Shown here: positions 54,189 through 63,662 of the stretch, piece by piece
Layout of the letters: every line of letters starts with the position of its first letter
Numbering within the stretch: the first letter of the stretch is position 1
Assembly (NCBI RefSeq): GCF_017355785.1
Contig: NZ_JAFEWE010000001.1
Coordinates: 124,001-188,000, forward strand
Length of the DNA stretch: 64,000 nucleotides
Origin: Desertivirga arenae
GTDB taxonomy: Bacteria > Bacteroidota > Bacteroidia > Sphingobacteriales > Sphingobacteriaceae
Direction of reading: 5' to 3'
Position numbers and translations under genes: made by a program
The notes under the pieces: model-generated
The model's input: only the letters and a program-made list of their open reading frames with translations
Databases searched by the model: none
Told to the model about the DNA's origin: nothing

Positions 54189-55682
54189 TTAAATCTTCGA
54201 ATTCCAAAATGGCGTCTGGGTAAGAAGTTTGTTTTCATTAAGAAGAGATGGGTCTAAAGGCCAGTAATACTTTCCCTGAAGAAAATCAGTAGTAGTCATT
54301 TTAGGACCAATAGCGGTAGTTCCAAAAAAGCTAACCTTTGAAACATCCTTGCGCGTTAACCTTATTACATCGTAGAAGCGATGTCCCTCCAGGAACAATT
54401 CCCTTCCTCTTTCTTCTATTATTTCCTCGAACAGCAGATGATCTGGGATATTAACTGCCGTAGCATCTGCAAGAGACCTAATTTTGTTGAGCATTGTTCT
54501 GGCGGCGGAATATTGACCAGTAGCTGCCAGAGCTTCAGCTCGCAAAAGATAAATATCCGAGTATCTGAAAACCACAATATTATTTCTGAAAAGAGGTGTC
54601 GCTGCCGATGATTGTCCTCCTCCAACATAGCTGATATTAGCATACTTGGTACACATTGGCGCAGCAGTATTAGAAAGGTTAAAACAAGATCTGAAACGTT
54701 TATCGGTTGTTCCTTTAGGAAACATTCTATAAACAGTATTTGAATCAATAACAATTTCAACACCTGTTTTACCTGTAATATAGGGGGCAGCTAAAGTGAA
54801 TCTGCCAATACCTAATATGGTTCCTTCATTTTCACCTGACTGAGCAATTTCAAAGACACCTTCGTTTGATCCCCCTTTATAAATACCCCTATAGCTCAAA
54901 CTATCCCGGGAAACGAAGCCGTATAGCGTTTCCTGTTTGACGACTTCGTCAGCAGCGAGCGCACATTTTTCATACTCACCCATCCATGCATAAAGATGAG
55001 CTAATAAGGCATAAGCAGAACCTTTGTTCGCTCTTACTGCCTTATCGGAAGCGCTTGCATATTGCCATGGTAATAAGGAAATAGCTGTCTCAATATCCTT
55101 TATGCAAGAACTTAATACTTCAGCCTGCGGAGTTCTTGGCAAGTTCACAGCAGAACTCACATTAACAGCACCTGAGACTAAAGGTACATCTCCCCATATC
55201 CTGGTCATATAGAAATAGTTGAAAGCTCTGAGAAAATAGGCCTCACCGATTAATCTGTTCCTTTCTTCCTCTGAGCTGAACTCTGATGCAGGGATATTCG
55301 GAATAAATGCAATACACCTGCTTGCCTGGTCAATAGCACGGTAAAACAGGTCAAACCGTCTTAACCTTCTAAGGTTGCGCCAAGGCTCACCAGAAGGAAC
55401 ATAACCGGTTGGATTTAACTGTACAACTGGTCCTAAATCTGAAAGATTTGAACTCAAGATCTCGTCGCTCACTAAATCTCCATACGCGAAAAAACTAACG
55501 CCTTCCACTAAATTAAATGCCTGTCTAACTAAGGCATAACTACCAGCAATAGCTGATTCTGCTTCTGCCTCATCCTTCCAAAAGGAATCATCGGTTGATG
55601 TGCTAAGAGGCTCCTGGTCTAAGAACTTGCTACAAGAACTAAAACCAGCAATAATTAAAATACATAGAAATATTTTTTTCAT
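54189..55682 (-). CDS. RagB/SusD family lipoprotein (hydroxyproline cluster)
   Basis: A 497-residue lipoprotein. The frame extends to 55766 into susC, but the ATG at 55682 gives a proper signal peptide and lipobox (FSSC, Cys 17). SusD features: the QEPLSTSTDDSFWKDEAEAESAIAG opening, RLIGEAYFLRAFNYFYMTRIWGDVPLV, and a C terminus reading YYWPLDPSLLNENKLLTQTP. It starts 10 bases after the SusC stop. Its ligand is unknown; the neighbouring catabolic genes suggest hydroxyproline-containing peptides or glycopeptides rather than simple sugars. Confidence 0.95.
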   Translation of the reverse strand: MKKIFLCILIIAGFSSCSKFLDQEPLSTSTDDSFWKDEAEAESAIAGSYALVRQAFNLVEGVSFFAYGDLVSDEILSSNLSDLGPVVQLNPTGYVPSGEPWRNLRRLRRFDLFYRAIDQASRCIAFIPNIPASEFSSEEERNRLIGEAYFLRAFNYFYMTRIWGDVPLVSGAVNVSSAVNLPRTPQAEVLSSCIKDIETAISLLPWQYASASDKAVRANKGSAYALLAHLYAWMGEYEKCALAADEVVKQETLYGFVSRDSLSYRGIYKGGSNEGVFEIAQSGENEGTILGIGRFTLAAPYITGKTGVEIVIDSNTVYRMFPKGTTDKRFRSCFNLSNTAAPMCTKYANISYVGGGQSSAATPLFRNNIVVFRYSDIYLLRAEALAATGQYSAARTMLNKIRSLADATAVNIPDHLLFEEIIEERGRELFLEGHRFYDVIRLTRKDVSKVSFFGTTAIGPKMTTTDFLQGKYYWPLDPSLLNENKLLTQTPFWNSKI

Positions 55683-55692
55683 CTTGATTTTT

Positions 55693-58600
55693 TTAAAGGG
55701 TAATGTCCAGACCGAAGGTGTACTTCTTTGGAATTGGGTAGTCATTTCCGCTCGAATACCCATCAACTCCTACGGCCTCGGGGTCAGGTACCGTTGCATT
55801 TGACCAAACGCGAACGTTATCCAGAATACCATAAATGTTCATTGATTTTACTCCAAACCGTTTGGTTAATTTGGATGGTATTGCATAGCCCATACGAATG
55901 TTTTTAAGTCGAATGAAGCTGGCATCCTCCACATAGAAAGATTGAGCGATATGCCATTTATCAACGGTATTAGTAATTAGACCTGGGTAACGGGCAACAT
56001 CACCAGGTTTCTGCCAAAAATCAGACATGTTAAAATCAGAGGAAGGCCCCGACCGCGGTCCCCATAATGCATAAGGATCAGAAGTTCCCGCATCCTGCAT
56101 CTTGTCGGATAAATATCCATTCCATAAGCTTCTTCCCGAAATAAATGTTACGAGGAAGTTCAAGCTAAAACCTTTATAAGTTAAGGTATTATTTAACCCA
56201 CCTGTAAGATCAGGATTTGGATTTCCGTATGGAACTTTATCTAAGTGATCTATTGTATAGTCGCCATTAACGTCTCTCCTGGCAGGATCACCTGCAGAAA
56301 ACTGCGTTGAAGAACCTAGCCATGTTATTCTTCGTCCGGTCAATGGATCTATAGGTACATCCGAATTAGTTGAATAGATTCCTCCGACCTCCCAGACTGA
56401 GAATGGATATAAAGGCTGACCAATGGTTAACGTACGCTCCATCCAGCTGGGTCCAAATCTAAACTCTCGCCCGCCACTTGGAAGCTTGGTAACGTAGTTC
56501 TTATTATAGGCAATATTAAAGTTAGTAGTCCACTGAAGCTTAGAATTCTGCGATAAATTTCTAGTATTGATTGCAACTTCAAAACCTGTATTACGAACAC
56601 TTACAAAGTTATTTCTAACGCTTGTGTAACCCGTTGTAACAGGAACCGGCACGTCAAATATCTTTTCCTTGGAGTCCCTGACATACCAGTCGCCAGTTAA
56701 AGAAATTCTGTTATTAAATAGACCGATATCTGTTCCAATATTTAACTGGGGACTTCTTTCCCAACCTAAATTAGAATCGGCTGCAGGCTGTTCATAGTCT
56801 GGATACATCACTGTGGTCCCATTATAGGTCCCTGCATCGCCGCCATTTCCATTTCCTAACACAGATCCTGTGTAAGCGGCATTCGATATCAAATTATTGT
56901 AATAAGCATAGTAACTTCCGGGATCTAGTCCCGTTATACCGTAACTCGCTCTAAACTTTAAGTAAGGAACAACGTTCTTAATATTCTCAAAAAATGCTTC
57001 CTCACTTGGTACCCACGCTGCGGATGCCGCCGGGAATGCCCCCCATCGATTAGTCTTGCTATACCTTGATGAACCATCAACACGGTAACTCAACTGAGCC
57101 AAGTATTTTGATTTGTAATCATAACCTACCCGGCCAAAATAAGAGAGGCGTGTCCGGATAGATTCAGCACCGCGGGCGAAAAGGTCTGCACCGGAAGGTA
57201 CTCCTGCTGGTGTTTTAATTGCATTTTTATTACCAACGCTGTAGGTGTAATTATCATATTGATTATTCTGCTCCATTCCCTGCCCCAGTAATGCTGTAAC
57301 AGAATGATCTTTGATTGTCTTTGAATAGTTAAAGTAGTTTTCCAACTCATATCTTCTGTTTTGATAGATCCAGCTATAAGCCTCATTTCTACCAGAACCA
57401 CTTAAAATACTCGGCTTAAAATAGTTACGAGTATTGTTATACATATTATAAGACAGTTGGCTTTTTAAACTCAACTCAGGCAGGATAGTTAATTGAACTG
57501 ATGTATTGCCATTAATACTACTTGTCCGGTCGTCGTCTCTCAAATCTTCATAACGCCCTGTATATAATTCTTTCTCAACCTCCGTAATTTGCCAGAATGA
57601 AGATGGGAAGCCCCAGGTATCGAAAGGATATTTACTCTCATCTCCCTGACCATGTTTCGATTTGGTAAATCCTAGAAATAGGTTTGACTCAAAGCGCAAG
57701 TTTTTAAATGGGGTGGCATTAATATTCAGACGGGGAGAAATGCGGCGGGTATCGTAACCGATCATTACGCCTTCTTCGTAATAATGTCCGAAGGAGACAC
57801 GGTAGCCGAATTTTTCGGTAGATGATGCAATACTTGCGTCAATGTTATTAATAGGCGCAGCCTGAAGGAACAACCCTTGCCAGTCTGTATTATTGTTAAA
57901 TGCCGGATTTAAGCTGTCTGTAAGCATCATGCTCAAATTCTCCATTCTTGCATACTGTCCAGAAGCATAAAGCAATCCCATTTTCTGTCTCCGCTCTGCT
58001 GTACCTACCAACATGGGCTTCATGGCTGGTTTATCCGATATACCACCATAAGCCGATACCCGCACTTGCGGCACCCCGGGCTTTGCCTGTTTCGTGCGGA
58101 TAATGATAACTCCATTTGCAGCTCTTGCTCCATAGATTGCAGAGGCCGAAGCATCTTTTAGCACGTCAACCGATTCTACATCATTCGGATTGATCGCTTG
58201 AAGTGGACTACTGTTTCCATAAGCAGACTGGATGTCATTTACGTCATATATAACACCATCAATTACATAAAGAGGAGTACTTCTGCCCCCAACATCCACA
58301 CTACTGTTTCCCCGGATACTTACTATGTTATTAGATCCCGGTTCACCGGAAGTACTTAAAACGGTTAAACCAGGAACCCTTCCCTGAAGCATACCGTCTA
58401 TGGTAGCATAGGGAGTATTTTCAAAGTCCTTCCCCTTTACTGATGCAATGGCACCGGTATTTTTCCTTCTTTCGATATTCTGATAGCCGATTACCACAAC
58501 ATCTTTTAACTGTGAACTTTCTTCTTCCAATTTGACGGTTACCGAGCTCTTGTCGCCGACCGCCAGTTCTTTCGTTTTAAAGCCAACGAACGTAAACACT

Positions 58601-58833
58601 AATACCGGGTTCGAGCTGCTTGCTGAAATCGAGAATTTGCCTTGAACATCAGTGCTTACTCCGACCTTTAAGCCCTTTTCCTTAACAGAAACTCCAGGCA
58701 AGGGGAGATTCTTTTCATCAACCACGATTCCTGAAATTCTTTTCTGAGCGAATGCAAGCCAGGGAATACCGATACAAAAAAGTAACATCAGAAACCGTAA
58801 GCTTCGATTGTAAGTAATGTTAATACTCATCAT
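55693..58833 (-). CDS. SusC/RagA TonB-linked transporter (hydroxyproline cluster)
   Basis: A 1046-residue outer membrane transporter. After a signal peptide ending FAQ (about residue 30) it has a carboxypeptidase-like beta domain (about 32-110), the SusC motif KDVVVIGYQNIERRKN, a plug with VDVLKDASASAIYGARAANG and a long barrel ending KYTFGLDITL. It lacks an STN domain, so unlike the other SusC it does not signal to a FecR/ECF pair; the AraC gene at 46.6 kb is the more likely control. It starts 10 bases before susD. Confidence 0.96.
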   Translation of the reverse strand: MMSINITYNRSLRFLMLLFCIGIPWLAFAQKRISGIVVDEKNLPLPGVSVKEKGLKVGVSTDVQGKFSISASSSNPVLVFTFVGFKTKELAVGDKSSVTVKLEEESSQLKDVVVIGYQNIERRKNTGAIASVKGKDFENTPYATIDGMLQGRVPGLTVLSTSGEPGSNNIVSIRGNSSVDVGGRSTPLYVIDGVIYDVNDIQSAYGNSSPLQAINPNDVESVDVLKDASASAIYGARAANGVIIIRTKQAKPGVPQVRVSAYGGISDKPAMKPMLVGTAERRQKMGLLYASGQYARMENLSMMLTDSLNPAFNNNTDWQGLFLQAAPINNIDASIASSTEKFGYRVSFGHYYEEGVMIGYDTRRISPRLNINATPFKNLRFESNLFLGFTKSKHGQGDESKYPFDTWGFPSSFWQITEVEKELYTGRYEDLRDDDRTSSINGNTSVQLTILPELSLKSQLSYNMYNNTRNYFKPSILSGSGRNEAYSWIYQNRRYELENYFNYSKTIKDHSVTALLGQGMEQNNQYDNYTYSVGNKNAIKTPAGVPSGADLFARGAESIRTRLSYFGRVGYDYKSKYLAQLSYRVDGSSRYSKTNRWGAFPAASAAWVPSEEAFFENIKNVVPYLKFRASYGITGLDPGSYYAYYNNLISNAAYTGSVLGNGNGGDAGTYNGTTVMYPDYEQPAADSNLGWERSPQLNIGTDIGLFNNRISLTGDWYVRDSKEKIFDVPVPVTTGYTSVRNNFVSVRNTGFEVAINTRNLSQNSKLQWTTNFNIAYNKNYVTKLPSGGREFRFGPSWMERTLTIGQPLYPFSVWEVGGIYSTNSDVPIDPLTGRRITWLGSSTQFSAGDPARRDVNGDYTIDHLDKVPYGNPNPDLTGGLNNTLTYKGFSLNFLVTFISGRSLWNGYLSDKMQDAGTSDPYALWGPRSGPSSDFNMSDFWQKPGDVARYPGLITNTVDKWHIAQSFYVEDASFIRLKNIRMGYAIPSKLTKRFGVKSMNIYGILDNVRVWSNATVPDPEAVGVDGYSSGNDYPIPKKYTFGLDITL

Positions 58834-58881
58834 ATTGAGGTTATTATTAAGAATGAGATTGAGTTGTTTTAAATTTTGACA

Positions 58882-59781
58882 TTAGAAAAGGCTCTTCTCA
58901 CCTTTACCAAATCTATAGCTCAGGAGAAATTCCTGGGTATTATTGTTTATCTGACCGAGGCCATATTTAGAACTGTTGAACTGATAGCTGTAACCTAACC
59001 TGAAACTCTTAAGGTCCAGTTGAGCAATACCTGCCAGACCACCGTATGATCTTACATTTAGGCCTAATCCCATTAAGTCTTTTATAAAAGCCATACCTGA
59101 TGCTTCAGCCTGAACTTCCGAATCCTGACTTAGAGCAATAAGCCCCGATGGCCTTAATTTGAAATCATCAGCAATCTTTAAAATTAGTCCGCCGTTCACC
59201 AGGAACTGATTCCGCAAACTATAGGAATAGCTGTTTTGATCCTGGTTACTCAAAACATATTTGGGCATGGAAACACCTACATAAAATTTTGAAGGGTTGT
59301 ACAAGAGAATGCCAGCTCCAACTATTCCTTTTGATACCTTGTTGCCGTTTGCAAAAACCGGATCTCCGGGTTCCAAATTGGAGTAATTACTACTAAAGGA
59401 ATTCAGACCAGCATTAACAGACAAAGCGAAATAGCTATTTTCTGATAGCTGAACGGATTTTGCTACAAAAACTGAAACATCAGTATTCTGCTCCTCTCCA
59501 ACTTTATCATATCGAAAATTTACACCAAGGGTAGCCTTCAAGGATCTGTAAGGTAAATAGGCGTTTCCCCAGAACGAAACCGGTGCTCCCTCTATTCCCG
59601 ACCATTGTTGCCTGGAAACTAAACTGACCTGACCATCAGGATTAATTAAACTGGCAGCACTGTTCAATGGTGATAGATTGCTGCTATACTGGTTGTATGT
59701 AGTTAGTTGCTGAGCCAATGATGATTGGAAGGCCAAAAAGCATAATGCTGACGCAAGCAATGAGACAAGTGTGTTTTTCAT
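58882..59781 (-). CDS. PorP/SprF family type IX secretion-associated outer membrane protein
   Basis: A 299-residue outer membrane protein. The ATG at 59781 gives a signal peptide (MKNTLVSLLASALCFLAFQSSLAQQ), whereas the longer frame to 59871 has no signal. Features of PorP/SprF: YNQYSSNLSPLNSAASL, the strand SRQQWSGIEGAPVSFWGNAY and a beta-barrel ending FLLSYRFGKG. PorP/SprF proteins are needed for export or anchoring of type B sorting-domain proteins, and the gene encoded immediately upstream on the same strand is such a protein. The pair lies just upstream of the SusCD genes. Confidence 0.92.
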   Translation of the reverse strand: MKNTLVSLLASALCFLAFQSSLAQQLTTYNQYSSNLSPLNSAASLINPDGQVSLVSRQQWSGIEGAPVSFWGNAYLPYRSLKATLGVNFRYDKVGEEQNTDVSVFVAKSVQLSENSYFALSVNAGLNSFSSNYSNLEPGDPVFANGNKVSKGIVGAGILLYNPSKFYVGVSMPKYVLSNQDQNSYSYSLRNQFLVNGGLILKIADDFKLRPSGLIALSQDSEVQAEASGMAFIKDLMGLGLNVRSYGGLAGIAQLDLKSFRLGYSYQFNSSKYGLGQINNNTQEFLLSYRFGKGEKSLF

Positions 59782-59900
59782 TGGAATAATTTTTTTTTTA
59801 ATGGAAATGAAGCTATCATTTGGGCAATTTTTATTGATTCCAGTGTGTGAGTAATGCTCATGATGATTCATCTGCTCCTATTAAAGATTTTTGAATTCGA

Positions 59901-62900
59901 TTAATTATACCCCAGAGCGAAGTATCCCTTCATCACTTTCCAGGCCTGGTCCTTGTCCCTGATCTTTATTACATAGAAGTAAGTACCGGCAGGAAGCCTG
60001 GCCCCCTCATTTGTTCTGCCATCGAATAAAACGCGGGCATTGTCATAGCCTTTGGCCTTGTAGACTTCAACTCCATTGGAACTTAAAATTGATACAGCGT
60101 TGTCTCCATACAATTCAATGCCCCGGATATTGAAATAATCGTTAATACCATCATTATTTGGAGAGATGGCTTTATTAACCAGAACCGGTCCGTTGGCATC
60201 GTCTTCAATTGTGACCGTTAATTTCACGGGAGGAGCTGCATCATAAAGGTTATTTCCTGCCTGACGAATGATTATATCAGTTGTTCCAGGCTGTTTAAAC
60301 TTTAAGTTCGAACCGTCCAACCAGCCTATCCACCCATTTGTAATTTCGAACGACAGGGGCAAGCCAACCGTGCTGGATGCTGTGAGTATTGCTGAACCAT
60401 TCTGGAGCTTTAATACACCAGGATCGACAGCGCTAATGGATTGAACTCCTTTATTTATGGTTAGGATCCGTTCAGCTAATGCCCGGTTGCGGTAATTAGA
60501 ATTGATCGGCGTTACGGCAGTGATCTTTACAGTCCCAACTCCTTTAATAGTCACCGTGCCGTTTGGATCAACTTCGGCAACACTCGTGTTTGAGCTGGTA
60601 TAAGTGATGCTTTCATTTGAACTTGATGTAACTCCCAAGCTGAAAGCAGCCTCGCCATATCTTTTTGTTGCAAGCTCCGGAAAGCTAAGAGTTCTTTCAG
60701 GAAGATTTCCAGCCTCTGCACCGCACATTAAAAATTTAGAGAAATTCATTTCTGCTGCAGTGTAAAGAGTTACAGGTTTATTAATATCATTATTCAGTTC
60801 ATGATTTACCAGGCCGTCGCAGGCACTCCTGGGTGTAGATGTAGGGCTAAACATAATCCCGGGGCTTTGCAAATATTTACCAGCACTACAAGTTCCTCCA
60901 ATCTCAGCATCCCCACCAATTTCAATTGTACCTCCAAGGTTTTGAGAGTTCGGCGAGAAAGCATTTCCATAAATCTTCGCACTGCCTGTTATATTATTCC
61001 AGAACAAGGCGGCATTCTGGCTGATACTTGCGTTTTCCTTTACTGTGGTATTATGTACATAGGCGTAATTGGAAAGCTGGGCATTCCCCGAAATATTGGA
61101 GTTACCGGATACTACCGCAAAGTCTTTTATAACTGCATTACCTGAAATACTGGCATCATCTCTAACCAAAGCCTTTCCTTCAATCCTTACATTTCCTGAG
61201 AGTTGTGCCCTCCCCAGAACAGTGGCATTTGGGCCGACATATACCGAAGAGGCAACGCTGGCAGTTGAGGCTACAAAGCCTCCTCCATTGCGGTGTCTGG
61301 AACCTGCCGGTAATCCTGTTTGACGAAACCCTGCCTGATATCCTTCAGGCACTGCACCTTGAAGAGAAATTTCGTAAGGAAAGCGGTATAGTCTTGGGAA
61401 ACCAGCTTCGAAGAGATCGGTATGTTTTTGATAGCTTGAAGGAGCTCCCAGAACCACCAGGTATAATTCAGTTGAACCTGCAGGAACCTTATAAGATATT
61501 TCTGCATCTCCGGCCTGAGCATTACTATAAATGGCAGTTCCAGCATTATCAACACTTACAAATCCATATCTCCAGCCTGCGAAAGCATTCACATCCGCAT
61601 GACCTTTAAATTTAAGGTTCACATAATTATCGGTACAGTTAGAGTATCCCTGCTGCACGTGCAATCGAACAATATTGAAGCCGTACTGCTGTGGTGCGAG
61701 GTTATTCGGAATGGCGTAATGATCCTTACCTATGGAATCAAGAATCACGGTTTTTCTGAAATCCCAGAAAGGATCAATCGTTGTTTCCAGTTTCTGAATA
61801 TCAGCCTTATTACTAAAATCTCCTTTCACCCTTCTCATAGCATACTCCAGCATCATATCGTTCATTTTGCTTTGATCCAGGCCGAGCAAGCGACTGATGG
61901 TTTCAGTAGGATGCTCTTTTGCCGCAGGGTTTGCTTCTCTCCAGATCCTATTTATGAATTCTATCCCATGCTTGTCTTTCAGGTATTGCAGCAGATAGAA
62001 GTCGGAGTAATGTTTTCTGGCTGAACCGAAATGGTAATTAGTAAAATTCCAGGCCCTGGGATAATCTGTATTGCCGAGCAGATTTGGATAGCGCTGAATT
62101 GCCATAAAATTAGCATGCGTTTCCCAAAAAAATCCTGAGTGTGCGACACCAGTAAAGCCCGCACCAGGATAAAGGAGAGGAATCATGTATTGAAAGGCAT
62201 GGGTGATCTCATGAGCCAGCACCCAGGCATTCTCTCTTACCGTTCTAGGGTCGATATACATAGCATTGATCACGTTGTCAAAGCCTCCCCCAAATGCCCA
62301 GCCTGTATAACGATCCTGGTTCCAGGTGTTATTCATTACTACAATGGTTTTATACTTCTTTAGATTTCCGGTTTCCTCAACGTATTTCTGATCGTCGATC
62401 ATAAAATCATAAAGGGCTTCCATGGAGTCAAGAACTGCCTGCGGCTTAAATACAAGGTCGGGATTGCTGGCCTTTGTTGGATCATTACCAGCCAATGGCC
62501 CCCAAACTACTATAAAGTTCTCAGAAGCCAGAGAGCGATTAGTAAGATCGATCTGTTCTTTTAATGGGGATGATTTCCATTCATTTGGGATATAAACTGT
62601 CTTGGTCCCAATTGAACTTATCCTACCAAACACTTTCCACTCAATAATTCCGGTAGATTGAACGTTGTTCTTCATACTCACCCGTAATTTGGTAGTAGAA
62701 ATAGAGCCTAGGTCCAATGCATTGTACTTATCCCGGTCTGTACCTATATTACCTATACGCACCCAGGAATCTGTTAGTACATCATAATACTCTACATAAG
62801 CCTCCGTCGGTATCATGATACCTCCGTCATCTGTAAACCAGTAGATTTCGGTACTGCTTAGTTTGGCCGGACTGCCCCACTCATACTGCACCCAACGGAA

Positions 62901-63662
62901 TGTGTTTGGCGAATCCCAGTTCCCATATACCGTTTTGCTTCTGTCTGTGGAACTTGCGGGCTCAAATCCGTCGTTAACAGCCTCAAGCTTTTCCCAGCCC
63001 GAAACAAAGCTGGTACTTGCCGAAGCCCGCGGAGCTATATTTACAGGACTGGCATAAACCTTCCATTCAATAATACCGGTGGATTGGGTAGTATTCTTCA
63101 TGCTTACCCTGAGTTTGGTCGTTGTAATCCCACCCAGATCCAGATAGTTATACTTATTTCCATCCCTCCCAATATCACCGACCTTAACCCAGGCATTGGT
63201 AGCAGCGTTAAAATATTCAATGTAGGCTTCAGTAGGCAGAAGAATTCCACCATTATCGCTGAACCAATAAATGTCTGTTCCGGCCAGTACGATTGGAACA
63301 ACCCATTCATACTCCACCCAACGAAAAGTGTTTGGCGAGTCCCAGTTTCCATAAACGCCGTTGGTTCTGTCTTCAGAGTTTGCCGGATCAAAACCGTCAT
63401 TTACTGCTGCCAGCTTCTCCCAACTAGAAACCTTATCGGTAGTAGCGGTACCCTCAGGAGCCACATTTTCTAAACTTGGCAAAGCAGCTGCAACCGGAAC
63501 GGGCAAGGATTTAGTTATAACGGGGGAAAAATCTTTCCCTGCTTTTATTACAGCTTCGCTACCCGGCCTTTTTTCTGTTTTATCTCTCCTGAAACTCATC
63601 GTTTGGGAGATGATAGTTCCGCTCACCATGGCGGCAAAGAAAAATAGTAGAACTTTTCTCAT
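59901..63662 (-). CDS. Giant type IX secreted protein with HExxH domain and beta-helix
   Basis: A 1253-residue exported protein with a multi-domain plan: signal peptide (1-20); two tandem discoidin/F5-8-type-like modules (66-203 and 208-345); a DUF6055-like region with zinc-peptidase motif HEITH (484-488) and E514 as possible third ligand (FFWETHANFM); a beta-sandwich (about 660-775); a left-handed beta-helix-like array of hexapeptide-type repeats (about 800-925); Ig-like/MBG-like domains (about 990-1160); and a gliding-motility type B C-terminal domain (about 1165-1253, AISPNNDGINDYFNI and AGTYFYVIKI). It is secreted and fixed at the surface by type IX secretion. Proteolysis of a matrix glycoprotein is plausible but not shown. 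Confidence 0.85.
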   Translation of the reverse strand: MRKVLLFFFAAMVSGTIISQTMSFRRDKTEKRPGSEAVIKAGKDFSPVITKSLPVPVAAALPSLENVAPEGTATTDKVSSWEKLAAVNDGFDPANSEDRTNGVYGNWDSPNTFRWVEYEWVVPIVLAGTDIYWFSDNGGILLPTEAYIEYFNAATNAWVKVGDIGRDGNKYNYLDLGGITTTKLRVSMKNTTQSTGIIEWKVYASPVNIAPRASASTSFVSGWEKLEAVNDGFEPASSTDRSKTVYGNWDSPNTFRWVQYEWGSPAKLSSTEIYWFTDDGGIMIPTEAYVEYYDVLTDSWVRIGNIGTDRDKYNALDLGSISTTKLRVSMKNNVQSTGIIEWKVFGRISSIGTKTVYIPNEWKSSPLKEQIDLTNRSLASENFIVVWGPLAGNDPTKASNPDLVFKPQAVLDSMEALYDFMIDDQKYVEETGNLKKYKTIVVMNNTWNQDRYTGWAFGGGFDNVINAMYIDPRTVRENAWVLAHEITHAFQYMIPLLYPGAGFTGVAHSGFFWETHANFMAIQRYPNLLGNTDYPRAWNFTNYHFGSARKHYSDFYLLQYLKDKHGIEFINRIWREANPAAKEHPTETISRLLGLDQSKMNDMMLEYAMRRVKGDFSNKADIQKLETTIDPFWDFRKTVILDSIGKDHYAIPNNLAPQQYGFNIVRLHVQQGYSNCTDNYVNLKFKGHADVNAFAGWRYGFVSVDNAGTAIYSNAQAGDAEISYKVPAGSTELYLVVLGAPSSYQKHTDLFEAGFPRLYRFPYEISLQGAVPEGYQAGFRQTGLPAGSRHRNGGGFVASTASVASSVYVGPNATVLGRAQLSGNVRIEGKALVRDDASISGNAVIKDFAVVSGNSNISGNAQLSNYAYVHNTTVKENASISQNAALFWNNITGSAKIYGNAFSPNSQNLGGTIEIGGDAEIGGTCSAGKYLQSPGIMFSPTSTPRSACDGLVNHELNNDINKPVTLYTAAEMNFSKFLMCGAEAGNLPERTLSFPELATKRYGEAAFSLGVTSSSNESITYTSSNTSVAEVDPNGTVTIKGVGTVKITAVTPINSNYRNRALAERILTINKGVQSISAVDPGVLKLQNGSAILTASSTVGLPLSFEITNGWIGWLDGSNLKFKQPGTTDIIIRQAGNNLYDAAPPVKLTVTIEDDANGPVLVNKAISPNNDGINDYFNIRGIELYGDNAVSILSSNGVEVYKAKGYDNARVLFDGRTNEGARLPAGTYFYVIKIRDKDQAWKVMKGYFALGYN
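62628..63467 (-). repeat. Tandem duplication of a 142-residue module
   Basis: Residues 66-203 and 208-345 of the giant secreted protein are clear copies in tandem: both contain the marker GNWDSPNTFRWV, a KYN.LDLG segment, TTKLRVSMKN and QSTGIIEWKV. At DNA level the copies are 62628-63041 and 63054-63467. The modules have diverged but remain highly alike, pointing to an internal duplication under selection. Confidence 0.9.

Noticed and set aside
54179-54238. N-terminal extension of the FAS1 lipoprotein overlapping SusD
   Set aside because: The extension destroys the lipoprotein signal; the ATG at 54178 begins it.
59782-59871. N-terminal extension of the PorP/SprF protein
   Set aside because: A signal peptide begins at the internal ATG (59781); the extension is hydrophilic and His-rich without a role.
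61205-62024. Long plus-strand frames opposite the giant secreted protein
   Set aside because: The minus strand encodes recognisable domains throughout; these frames only reflect its codon pattern.
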